DNA from: Sclerotinia nivalis
Lineage: Eukaryota > Ascomycota > Leotiomycetes > Helotiales > Sclerotiniaceae
NCBI GenBank assembly: GCA_029531795.1
Contig: JAPEIS010000002.1
Span: 1,550,001-1,614,000, forward strand
DNA: 64,000 bases
Reading direction: 5' to 3'
Shown here: positions 12,275 to 21,363 of the stretch, piece by piece
How the letters are laid out: every line of letters starts with the position of its first letter
Position numbering within the stretch: the stretch's first letter is position 1
The notes under the pieces: model-generated
The model's database searches: none
Told to the model about the DNA's origin: nothing
The model's input: only the letters and a program-made list of their open reading frames with translations
Position numbers and translations under genes: made by a program

Positions 12275-12814
12275 GAACCAAGATATATGCAACGCAGTAG
12301 CAGCTGACAAGGCAAATATGATAAAATACAAATGCTCGCAGCACAAAGAAGGATATAATGTTGTGAACCAAGATATGTGCAATGCAGTAGCAGTTGAAAG
12401 GGCAGTAAGATACAGGTGCTTGTGATACAAAGAAGGATATAAACCAAGATATATGCAATATAGTAGCAGCTGAAAGGGCAAATAGGGTAAGATGCAGGTG
12501 TGGTACAAAGAAGGATATAAACCAAGATATGTGCAATATAGTAGTAGCTGAAAGGGCAAATATGTAGGTGCGGCATAAAGAAGGATATAAACCAAGATAT
12601 GTGCAATATAGTAGCAGCTGAAAGGGCAAATAGGATAAGATGCAGATGTGGTACAAAGAAGGATATAAACCAAGATATGTGCAATATAGTAGTAGCTGAA
12701 AGGGCAAATATATAGGTGCGGTATAAAGAAGGATATAAACTAAGATATGTGCAATGTAGTAGCAGCTGAAAGGGCAAATAGGGTAAGATGTAGGTGTGGT
12801 ATAAAGAAGGATAT
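12275..12814. repeat. minisatellite with alternating 78- and 70-bp units
   Basis: Seven head-to-tail units start at 12275, 12365, 12441, 12519, 12589, 12667 and 12737. Each opens RAACCAAGATAT (unit 7 has AAACTAAGATAT) and closes with AAAGAAGGATAT. Lengths are 90, 76, 78, 70, 78, 70 and 78 bp. The last five alternate strictly between a 78-bp form (with GGGTAAGATG or GGATAAGATG) and a 70-bp form lacking that octamer, giving a 148-bp higher-order unit. The outermost left units are the most diverged. The minus strand is free of stops in all three frames across the array; those frames are products of the repeat and not evidence of genes. Confidence 0.95.
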
Positions 12815-13130
12815 AGTCGCAAAATTACCGGATATTGATGGGAAAAGTATTGCGTGTAATTTGGTAAAATGGCGCATTGCGGAGAGTGTTGTTGCACAAC
12901 TCCAAAAACTGTAACTCGTTTGACTAAAAACACAGCGAAATGGGTAATTTGCATTACTTGCTGTTGGATTGAGGACTTAGCCAAAATGCAGAGTTCTTAA
13001 TCTGCTACTTACCAATGCATCCAGCTCAAAATCTACTCAACAATGCAGCACACTTGCTTATTATCGCTTCGTACGATGTTGAAGCGGGATATCACAATTT
13101 TCCCAGCCCATTGTCTTACCTATGTGTAGC

Positions 13131-13400
13131 TATATAAACTCAAGAACAACCACTTTCTAATCCAACTCAACTCTCCAAACTCAAACTATTTCTAAATCGA
13201 CTCAACTCTTCAAATCTTTTGAAACCTCCACTGCCAGGTAAGGTAGTTCTTTCTTGGGCTGACATTTTGACTTATGTTCGAGATCCAGGTTATCAGATTT
13301 CGAACGTCCCGACCAATCTCAAACAGTCGTCGTCAACTACCTACAAGTAAGCTGTGTGACATATTGATTAACGAACACGCTAATATTCTTAATAGACAAA
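13131..13400 (+). promoter_or_regulatory. TATA promoter and spliced leader region of the 80-aa gene
   Basis: TATATAA lies at 13131-13137, followed by a CT-rich leader (CCAACTCAACTCTCC and similar) typical of well-expressed fungal genes. Two short introns appear to sit in the leader: 13238-13288 (GTAAGG to CCAG) and 13347-13395 (GTAAGC to TAG, with a GCTAAT branch site). The second ends five bases before the ATG. Leader introns this close to the start often go with high expression. The splice sites are read by eye. Confidence 0.55.
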
Positions 13401-13643
13401 ATGGGTGTTATCACAGTAGTCAACAACTCCACAGCGGATATTTATGTCAGTGTCACTTACGATGGTGACGACTTTCAAAAAGGAGGAAGCGAGCTCTGGA
13501 CCACTCTTAAAGCCAATGGAGGAAAGGATACCTGGGGTTACAGGAAGAATAATCAAATAGTCAGAGTCGCCAGAAGCAAGACTGCTGGAACAGTGGTCGA
13601 GTCATTCCTTGCTGTGCAGGACCAAACTGTGTACATCAATTAA
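13401..13643 (+). CDS. 80-aa small protein of unknown function
   Basis: A compact 80-residue protein beginning MGVITVVNNSTADIYVSVTY and ending TVYIN. It alternates short beta-like stretches (ITVVNN, IYVSVTY, IVRVARS, VVESFLAV, TVYIN) with a Gly/Trp-containing centre (SELWTTL, DTWGYR), which suggests a small beta-sandwich. There is no signal peptide, no Cys pair and no membrane segment, so it is probably cytosolic. It resembles the general pattern of small intracellular fungal proteins starting V-N-N/K-S, but I cannot name a family. Good promoter architecture upstream and normal codon use support a real gene. Its stop codon lies inside an inverted repeat (see 13640-13716). Confidence 0.7.
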   Translation: MGVITVVNNSTADIYVSVTYDGDDFQKGGSELWTTLKANGGKDTWGYRKNNQIVRVARSKTAGTVVESFLAVQDQTVYIN

Positions 13644-13716
13644 TCGTAGGTTACTGGTGGCTGCTTTTCGCTTTTCTGGAGGAATAAAAGCCCAGTAGTG
13701 CCACACCTACGATTAA
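13640..13716 (+). other. inverted repeat spanning the stop codon of the 80-aa gene
   Basis: TTAATCGTAGGT at 13640-13651 is perfectly inverted at 13705-13716. The intervening bases pair partly (a GCTTTT near 13670 against AAAAGC near 13690). The stop codon TAA (13641-13643) is within the left arm, so in the mRNA the hairpin would begin at the last codon and form the start of the 3' untranslated region. Confidence 0.7.
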
Positions 13717-13826
13717 CTGGAATGAATGGTCTATCACAATTGCTTAGCTATATAACAGGTTGGATACAATATAGCAAGATAACTCCACACATTTGTCCTT
13801 GCCAAAGATTGTAGAGAGTGAGCAGT

Positions 13827-13964
13827 ATGCCTTTCATCTGTATCGGTAGTAAAACTGATAAATTTCCCATTTACTGCTACTGTGGCTGCGGGGATGGCGT
13901 CACTCTAAAAACGCTACCAACGTCGCAGCAACACGGACAATTGAATAGCACGTTGCCATCTTGA
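13827..13964 (+). CDS. candidate 45-aa Cys-rich ORF
   Basis: An ATG frame of 45 codons beginning MPFICIGSKTDKFPIYCYCG. Four cysteines, three of them in a CYCGC cluster (residues 23-27), make it stand out from random frames, and it lies just 3' of the 80-aa gene. There is no signal peptide, intron or recognised family. It may equally be part of that gene's 3' region or chance. Confidence 0.2.
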   Translation: MPFICIGSKTDKFPIYCYCGCGDGVTLKTLPTSQQHGQLNSTLPS

Positions 13965-14384
13965 TTCTTTTTTCATCAATGTATAGATCCCTATTCCTAC
14001 CTACATGTTATCGTTTGACGGATTGACCTATGTCTTGAGTAAAAGAAATAAGGGCTTAGCGGACAGCACGCCTCTCGAAATTGAACATCTTGTCGACCAT
14101 AACAGCCTGGTCAGATTCACGGACATCTGTTCAGGAAGTGGCTGTGGAAAGGTGCAAGCCGTATGTTGGATGAAAGTTCGAAAATAGTTCTACCTTCGTT
14201 TTTTGAGTCAAACACCAAAATCACGGGATGCGGATTGGTCCGTGAGCCATTGACTAACTATAGAAGAGGTTGGGGTGTACATTGATGGATGATGGGTAAT
14301 GTGATGATTGCATGTTTCTAGCTTGGTTTCTTTTGTGTATTGGAATTGGAATTGGGATAGATATAGATATTTACATATGCGACC

Positions 14385-16220
14385 TTAGGTAAAATCATAT
14401 ATCACTAATCTCTGCTGTATACTTCTTTTTTCATTTCCGTTTCCGTTTCCGTTTCCATTCCCTCTTCCTTTGGTCCTTTCCAGGATCAATCTATTCTCAT
14501 CATGCCCATCATTCAACGAATTCAACGAATTCATCGTATCTCCTTCCTTCTCATCATCCTCGCACTCACATCCTGAATCTTTCACGCTCAATTTCAACAC
14601 TATAACCATTTCCTCATCAAAACCTACCCAGAGTTTCTTTTCCAGATCTTTTCCTTTCCTCCTACCATCATTCCTCTTCTGCCCGATCTCTTCAACCCCT
14701 CCCCTCACAGCCCTACTTTCCCTTCCTTCCCCAACCCTTACACTTCTATCCTCTCCTGCCCCCCCCCCTCTCTTAAACATCCCCGGTTCCAATTCCCAAA
14801 CACGTAATTCGCCTCCGCGTTCACTAACACTTACTGCTTTTCCCCTACTAGTAATACTTGCGAAACTGATGGAACTGGTATGACCAAATAATTTTTGAGG
14901 TGGAGAGAGAGTGAGAGAGGTATGAGTACTGGTGCAGAGGTAGAGGGAAAGTGTGTTATCGGGATGAGTGGCGAGAATATAGGGGTGTGCGTAGGAGAGG
15001 GTTGTTGGGCGGGAGAGGAGAGTAGGAGAGCTGTTGGTGGTTAGGGGGTGGAAACCGGGGGGAAAGGATGTGGTTAGGCGGGAAGTGGTTAGGGTTGGTG
15101 GTGAGGAGGGTGGTGAAGTGGTGAAGTGGAGTTCTTGGATGGAGATGGTGTAGCCGCTTAGGTAGGTGGGGAGTGTATAGGCTATTGAGGCGATGATTGT
15201 AGTTGGTGTTAGACGGATAGAAAGGGATAGTGGTGGCCATGAAGAATGTGATTTGAGAGATGTTAAGAGATATGGTCGTGGTTGTGATTCTTTTTTTTGT
15301 ATATTGATGGTCGTGCCATCATCTTTAGACTCTCGTATTGACTTTGTGGGGTTAAGCGTATAAAATGAAAGAAGCTGTCCTTCTGTAATGCTCAATATGT
15401 AAGGATGTGCGTAAGCTACCGCGCTTAACATTCCGTTACTGCTCGGTGGATGTCTGTATTTCCTCCTAAACATCCTATTTCCGACATCGAGCTCCCAGGT
15501 TCCCCAACCTCCGTCCTTAAATCCTATCACAATCCCTAATTTCCCTTTCTCTCCATCCTGTTCATCAACGGCTAAACACGTAGGTGACCCCTCACCCACT
15601 TCACACGTTGTAATCAATTCCCTTCCCTTAAGATTCCAAGCTTTTAACCCCTCCATCTCACCCACCGTAACCACTACTCCTCCAGCTAACCTCACCAACA
15701 TACTTGGTACACTCCCCTTCTCCGCAATTTCAATTTCCTTAACCTCACATGCGCCTTTCGCCCAATTATGTCTCAATTTATACTGTCTCTTCCAATTAGT
15801 TTTTTTCCCATCCCCTCTACTCCTCAGCCTTTCCTCATCCAACCATCTACTCCTTCTCGAACTAAATCGAAACCTATCTCCATCTCCCTTTCCTTTCCCC
15901 TCTTCTCTCTGTCCTTCCGCACTTCTCCCATTATTCAATTTCTCTTTGTTTTTTATCCCCGGTATGCGCAATGCGCGCGGTAACACGAATCGAGAATAAT
16001 ATAATGATTTCCAAAGCTGAGAATCATGGGAAAGAGTATAAAAATACTGAGAAACTGAGTGGCAGGATAAGAGAGTTTCAATTGGTAGATTATGAAGGAT
16101 ACGAATGAGGAGTTCGGAAGAAAGATGGGAGATATGATCGCGTTTGTTCGGTGGTAGACAATGTTTCTTCGTTATTGGTAACTCATTTTGAGATGTACTT
16201 GATCTTCGACGTTTGGGCAT
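14385..16220 (-). CDS. F-box protein with a C-terminal WD40-like region
   Basis: A 611-residue intronless protein. An F-box lies at about residues 28-72 (HLSSELLIRILHNLP, then SHDSQLWKSLYYSRF), preceded by a basic nuclear-type start (MPKRRRSS). From about residue 160 on, segments such as LKAWNLKGRELIT, GGWGTWELDVG, PYILATHPDNTLSLYL and FGHTSSISFASI read as degenerate WD40 blades. The pattern is that of an SCF ubiquitin-ligase receptor: the F-box would bind Skp1 and the propeller a substrate. Substrate and orthologue are unknown. Near the C-terminus an Asn-Gly run (GNGNGNGNGN) is encoded by a CCGTTT-type hexanucleotide repeat at about 14436-14460, so its length may vary between strains. It is transcribed away from PEX16. 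Confidence 0.8.
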   Translation of the reverse strand: MPKRRRSSTSQNELPITKKHCLPPNKRDHISHLSSELLIRILHNLPIETLLSCHSVSQYFYTLSHDSQLWKSLYYSRFVLPRALRIPGIKNKEKLNNGRSAEGQREEGKGKGDGDRFRFSSRRSRWLDEERLRSRGDGKKTNWKRQYKLRHNWAKGACEVKEIEIAEKGSVPSMLVRLAGGVVVTVGEMEGLKAWNLKGRELITTCEVGEGSPTCLAVDEQDGEKGKLGIVIGFKDGGWGTWELDVGNRMFRRKYRHPPSSNGMLSAVAYAHPYILSITEGQLLSFYTLNPTKSIRESKDDGTTINIQKKESQPRPYLLTSLKSHSSWPPLSLSIRLTPTTIIASIAYTLPTYLSGYTISIQELHFTTSPPSSPPTLTTSRLTTSFPPGFHPLTTNSSPTLLSRPTTLSYAHPYILATHPDNTLSLYLCTSTHTSLTLSPPQKLFGHTSSISFASITSRGKAVSVSERGGELRVWELEPGMFKRGGGAGEDRSVRVGEGRESRAVRGGVEEIGQKRNDGRRKGKDLEKKLWVGFDEEMVIVLKLSVKDSGCECEDDEKEGDTMNSLNSLNDGHDENRLILERTKGRGNGNGNGNGNEKRSIQQRLVIYDFT

Positions 16221-16591
16221 GATGTATTATTTAGGTATCTCAAAGAGCAGCTGCAGAAGAATCTCTAGAAGAAAGTATAATAATCTACCTCAATAGTAGA
16301 TTAACATCATCTCGAAAAGTTGCCTCGCGCCTCGCCCTATCAATTTTGATGAACAGGGATTAATGTAAATGGATGCGCGGAAGCTAACTTATCACCGACC
16401 CACCACTAAAATTCACGTGCGTGTTTAAATTTGGGGCCGAGGCTGAGAATGGAAACGATGAACCAACGCCAGTCCCCCTTTGCGACTCCATACCAAAATT
16501 CAATCTTTATTCACAACCAACAGCCGCGTTTTGGTCTTCACCATCCCAGTCTATTCTAACAACTATCACATCTCATGAGTGCATCTTCATC
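16221..16591. promoter_or_regulatory. shared divergent promoter, F-box gene / PEX16
   Basis: Only 371 bp separate the two start codons, which face away from each other, so the genes must share promoter DNA. A CACGTG palindrome lies at about 16412-16417, about 175 bp before the PEX16 start. The PEX16 frame stays open upstream to an earlier ATG at 16421, inside this stretch. Confidence 0.6.
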
Positions 16592-17701
16592 ATGGCTTCC
16601 CTAAAAAGTGTGCGGGAGAAAATCCCCAACGCGCTAAACCTCTACTCCGACTTCATCCTCAAAAACCAATCTTCCGTTACTCAAATCGAATCCGCCCTAC
16701 GCTCTCTAACCTATATAATACCCGGTCGTTTCCGCGATGCCGAACTCGCATCCGAATCTCTACATTCTTCTATTCAGCTACTCTCACTTTACCATGATAC
16801 CCTCCTCTCTCGAGCCCTATCTAAACTACCTGGGATGCCCAGACAAAATGCGCATAACCGATATACCAAATATTGGGTCAAGGGTAACGGGATGTATAGA
16901 AGGATAGCTATGTTGTTGAGTATGATACAGTATACTGAATTATTATGGGAGATGACGGCAAAGAGAAAAGGAGAGAAGATGAGATGGAGAGTGGTAGTTT
17001 TTCTAGAATTCATCAAGGCGGTTTGTAAACTGCTTCTTTTAAGAATTACCAAAGGACGACCACTTGTTACACCACCTCTTCCCGAACGTGATATCATACC
17101 CGAAGAATCACCTACAGCAACCGATGAAATACCCCCTTGGCTCGATACCAATGATTCGGTAGTCATGCGAGAAGAAGAAAAACTCCGGAAGAGCCGCGAG
17201 ACAAAAGAATATAAGTTGAAGAGAACGGGATTAACACTCCCAAATCTGCCAAACCCAAGCGATATCTCAAACTATCTCCTCTCGAAAGTCCTCGTTGCCG
17301 ATGATATCAAAGCGCCAATCTCGCTTCTTAACCCCCTTACTCTTCCCTCTCAATACGCAGAATATATGCACATCCTCCAACCCGTCATTTACGCCATTGC
17401 TCTCTCCCATTTCCGCAAGAACCCTAAGTCATGGAAACCTTGGGCCATAGGACTCAGTATCGAATATGCTGCACGTCAACTCCGCAGCGAGAATTACAGA
17501 ACCACTCCTTTAGAAAAAGAACAGTGGAATAAGAGGGGATGGGCAATGGGATGGTGGGCATTACGAGGTGCATTCTATGAGAATGTTACAAAGGGATGGT
17601 TACATAGGACGAGTAACCGTTTGCCTAGTATGATTGGGGGTGTGGTGGAAGATTATTTGTGGTTGTGGGATGAATATTATTTTAGTACGAGTCAGGATTA
17701 G
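16592..17701 (+). CDS. PEX16: peroxisomal membrane biogenesis protein PEX16
   Basis: A 369-residue protein from the ATG at 16592 (MASLKSVREKIPNALNLYSD). It has the features of PEX16: an N-terminal helix ending in YSDFILKNQSSV, then IESALRSLTYIIPGRF, a basic centre with RRIAMLLSMIQYTELLWEM, the hydrophobic VVVFLEFIKAVCKLLLL, and the C-terminal YAIALSHFRKNPKSWKPW and WGMG/WWALRG-like segments. PEX16 is an integral peroxisomal membrane protein used for inserting other membrane proteins (with PEX3/PEX19). The earlier in-frame ATG (16421) adds 57 residues without the family's pattern, so I prefer 16592, which lets the protein begin at its conserved part. It is divergent from the F-box gene. Confidence 0.92.
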   Translation: MASLKSVREKIPNALNLYSDFILKNQSSVTQIESALRSLTYIIPGRFRDAELASESLHSSIQLLSLYHDTLLSRALSKLPGMPRQNAHNRYTKYWVKGNGMYRRIAMLLSMIQYTELLWEMTAKRKGEKMRWRVVVFLEFIKAVCKLLLLRITKGRPLVTPPLPERDIIPEESPTATDEIPPWLDTNDSVVMREEEKLRKSRETKEYKLKRTGLTLPNLPNPSDISNYLLSKVLVADDIKAPISLLNPLTLPSQYAEYMHILQPVIYAIALSHFRKNPKSWKPWAIGLSIEYAARQLRSENYRTTPLEKEQWNKRGWAMGWWALRGAFYENVTKGWLHRTSNRLPSMIGGVVEDYLWLWDEYYFSTSQD

Positions 17702-20700
17702 GTTTGAGATTTGAGATTTAAGGGGTCAAGACTTCTCCTTGGGTGTAAAGAGAGAAGTGGTAGGGAGATGGAAACATTATCATATATATCCATACTTCGA
17801 CGTTGATTTTAACACTAAGTACTTGGAAGGCGTCAGGTCTGATTTGGAGACTAATAAAATTGGAAGGTATGGATAGAAGGATATGAGGATTAATGGATAC
17901 CTGCACCTACTATGGAAGGAAGAAGAGCAGAGACAAGGGTTTGGGAATATATACTAGTATACTGATAGAAATTTTTGTAATTATGATAATGAAGTTTTTG
18001 TTCGATAGCTAAGGTCCATTTTATAGTTTTGGGTAGAATGATTGAAGATGGTTTGGATTGGTGTTTATAGAGCTTTAAGTGGAGTATCTATTTGACAGAT
18101 ATGTGGAGGGTTCTGGATTTCTTTCTCGTTGTGATAGCTTCTTATTTTTGGATCATGATATGCAAACTCGCTCTGTGTCTGAGTGATATTGATGAACCAA
18201 TCTTGATGCTCTACTGATATCCTAAGATCCTCATCTAAGATGGCAATAGGAGTAATTTCTCCATTCAACACGCTTGAGCTAATTTTGCTTCATGATATCG
18301 TGCCCCTATCATTATTTTCAATATTCTATTTGTCTTTCCATTGGAAGACGGAGTGAATATGCAGCTTAGACATGGGTCGAAAAGATAGATACTATCTGTG
18401 AACCTTGGAGTCACTCTGATGCTACTTCGACCATGAAAACCTGGGGACCCAGAAGACGAGGAAGATGCCATTCCACGTTCGTTCCACGACTCTGAAGATG
18501 TAGGTGAAGAAATCTATTTATTATCTCTTCTATAAGAGAAGAGGTCACTGGATCGAGAGGTAGGAGGTGTGAGTGGTAATGGTAATGGTAATGGTAATTA
18601 TCGGCAGACTTACATGCATAAGTTTTCGGACTTCATTACTGATATTTGAATTCAGCATAGGAGAGATGTTACATGTAATAACGCAACAAATCTCCCATGA
18701 TGATTGCTTGTCCCGAGAAAGCAACACTACTCCTGATATCAAAACCCCAGCACTGCCTGCCCAAGAATAGATTTATATATAAACCCCTCAAACCCCTCGC
18801 TCACTTCCCGTAAATCCTTCTACATTATTCCTCCCCTCTCCTTTCACATCCAACATCTCAAAGTATTTCTAATTACAATTTACCACAATCATCTGCGCAT
18901 CTCGGTCTTGGAAGTTTGTTTCTTGAGTGTGTTTTTGACGGGGGGCTTTCTTTGCTGCTTGTTTTAAAGACTTATGCTTTGTTCTAGTCTCTAAGTTTGG
19001 CTTCAGGTCATGTTGATTTTCAGTGCGGAACGTAATGTAGGAATGAGTCTCTGGTCTACCGCATCCACTACTACTTTACAGCACCTTGGATATCTACGTT
19101 CGTACTTAAACTTCGGATCTAGAACAGGCTGTAAACTAAAACCTTCAGAAGTCAGTAAAGATCGACAGATGTAGAATCTTCCGATTATCTTACGATACGC
19201 CGTACACAAAGCTAGGATAATCTGGTCTTAGACAAGTCTTGCTCATAAACTTCAGTTCACATTTGAATGGTAGGTTCGACATGGTATATCTTTTGAATCA
19301 GAACTCAAATTGTGCTATCTATGCCCTGAGGCCTATGAGATGTTCCGTACTCCATTTTGCATCATTGCCTCCTCACAACCTCTATTCCAAGTTATATCGT
19401 CACATCTTCGTTGAGCTATCAGCAATGTCTAGGTAAGATAGCACACTGTGAAATGACTAGCTATGTTCTCTATCGAATATGTTAGCATTTGACTTGCAGA
19501 TGTACTCATATAATGTATGCTGATAGCAATAGTGCCTCAGGTGAAAGATGAAAAGTCTACGTTGTTTTCCGCATTAGACACAAGTCTATCGGATTTAGCA
19601 TGGAATGTTTTTTGCATCATCGACAAATGGATGTTTATCCATTTTAATGAGGAAAGAAGAGAATGAAGTAATTACCTGATTAGTATGACGTCAAAAGATA
19701 TAGAGCAATATGTGCTAAAAATTCTAAAAATTCCAATATTAGTATAATACTCGAGGAATTGTATCAATTGATGTTGAAAAAAGGCTCAACCAAAGTACTA
19801 TCAGGTAATCGAATCAATTTTATTCGTCATTGTTGATCTGTATTTGATAGTACATGTTTGTTCATCACTGTACTTTGGTTGAACCTGACGCCATCAAGGA
19901 AGGAAGAATATAACGTACAGTTGATCTGTCATCGCATCGAGAATTCGTGGAATAATTATAGTAAAAACAAACCGAAGCTGAGGCGGCTGAGATCGGACTC
20001 AGCGCGCAAGAGAGCTGATGGTGCAATTTGTGTAGACGATCAAAGCCCTAATCTGCAAAGCAATTAGTCTCCATATCCTAATAAAAGTTCAAAGATAAGA
20101 AGAATTGTGCAAGATATATCAGAAAGTCCGTTTGGTTAAGACAGGTTAATCACCACGGGAGCATAAGCTCATTGGTAAGATAGGGGCGACACGATGTTCA
20201 TCATATAAGAATTGCAGAAGCAGGAGATAAGAAAGAAGCTTACCATGAATTGAAATATCCTCCTACCACGGTGTGTGGTGGAGGACAACTGTGTTGTGTA
20301 TGTTGAATATTTTCTGATCGAAGAAAAAAATTAAAATTCGACTGAAGAAGAGCTTGAGCACAGGGAAAAATTTAAGCGAAAATGTATTAGCGCCGGTAGG
20401 TTCCATCAGTATCACATGAACAAATTCAAATGTATGCACCCCACCCGCAATTTTCTTGGCTCCAGTCCGCCAGTCCGAGGTAAGAGCCAGCCGTGCCAGC
20501 TAGTAATTTTCGATCTCACCTCAGATATCAATGTACTCTCGTCTTATTATGCCCTCAGATATATATATGTATTTATTTCACGCAGAGAAGTCCAAAATAT
20601 TCATGGCCATCATAAATGAAATATTTTCCTAGACCAAAAAGCTACTTCGAAAGCAAACCATACAATAACAAAGATGTAAGGATTGCTCTTCGTAACGGAA

Positions 20701-21363
20701 ATCTAAAGGAACAGCAACAAAATCCATTCCCTGAATGCCGGAAACGCCCATTATTGCGAGTATATGCCGAGCTAAACACATCGCCTTGAATTTGATATGG
20801 CATCCATTACATAGTATTTCCTTTCATGTAGATGCCCAGATGATTGACGAAACGTTCCGACGCCTTTTCCATCCCCTCTTTTCCTTGCTATGCATGAAAT
20901 CCATCCTGTTTACCCAGACTAATTGTAGTAGTACTCAAACCATACGTTAAAAGTATGAACTCTTGCAGGCCAGCCAGCTTGCGCCCTTGAAGTTGCGAAA
21001 GTACACCAGATGCAACAAACAATTGCAAAAACACCAAAGGTCATAAAGAAAGTCCATCAAAAACACCGTGCCAAATGCCACCCTCTCCTTTCCAGCTTCT
21101 GCTGCAACTCCCACAATTGCAACAACGCATATGGGGAATCTTAACCATCGTGAACAACCCACTACAGAATATGTAAAATGCAACCTGATGCGGCACCGTT
21201 AGACTCCCCCTTGATGACCCCGTACAAGATAAAATCGAAGAAAATCACTCTACCATACTTGATGGTTGCAAAAAGTGAATAGTAGCAACAAAACTCCCAG
21301 AAATGACAGACCACGTTGTTACACCCACCGTAACGCTCACCACATGTCATTAATTCCCACCGT
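17702..21363. other. intergenic, with a leader-like stretch and a hairpin
   Basis: No gene is recognised. At 18770-18900 a TATATAAA box followed by a CT-rich, CACAATCATC-type leader looks like a fungal core promoter, but only short frames follow, so it may belong to a lost gene or a non-coding transcript. A GGTAAT hexamer repeat (about 18573-18600) and an inverted repeat at 19782-19886 are present. The last 400 bp are probably the 3' untranslated region of the Whi3-type gene. Confidence 0.4.
19782..19886. repeat. two-tier inverted repeat
   Basis: AGGCTCAACCAAAGTAC (19782-19798) is inverted at 19870-19886 with one mismatch. Inside it GTACTATCA (19795-19803) is inverted at 19845-19853. The surroundings are AT-rich and non-coding. 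It may be the terminal repeats of a very short foldback element. Confidence 0.55.

Noticed and set aside
12153..12984. Three overlapping minus-strand frames of 144-250 codons
   Set aside because: They are translations of the minisatellite in rotating frames; the longest begins with TTG, and there is no promoter or domain.
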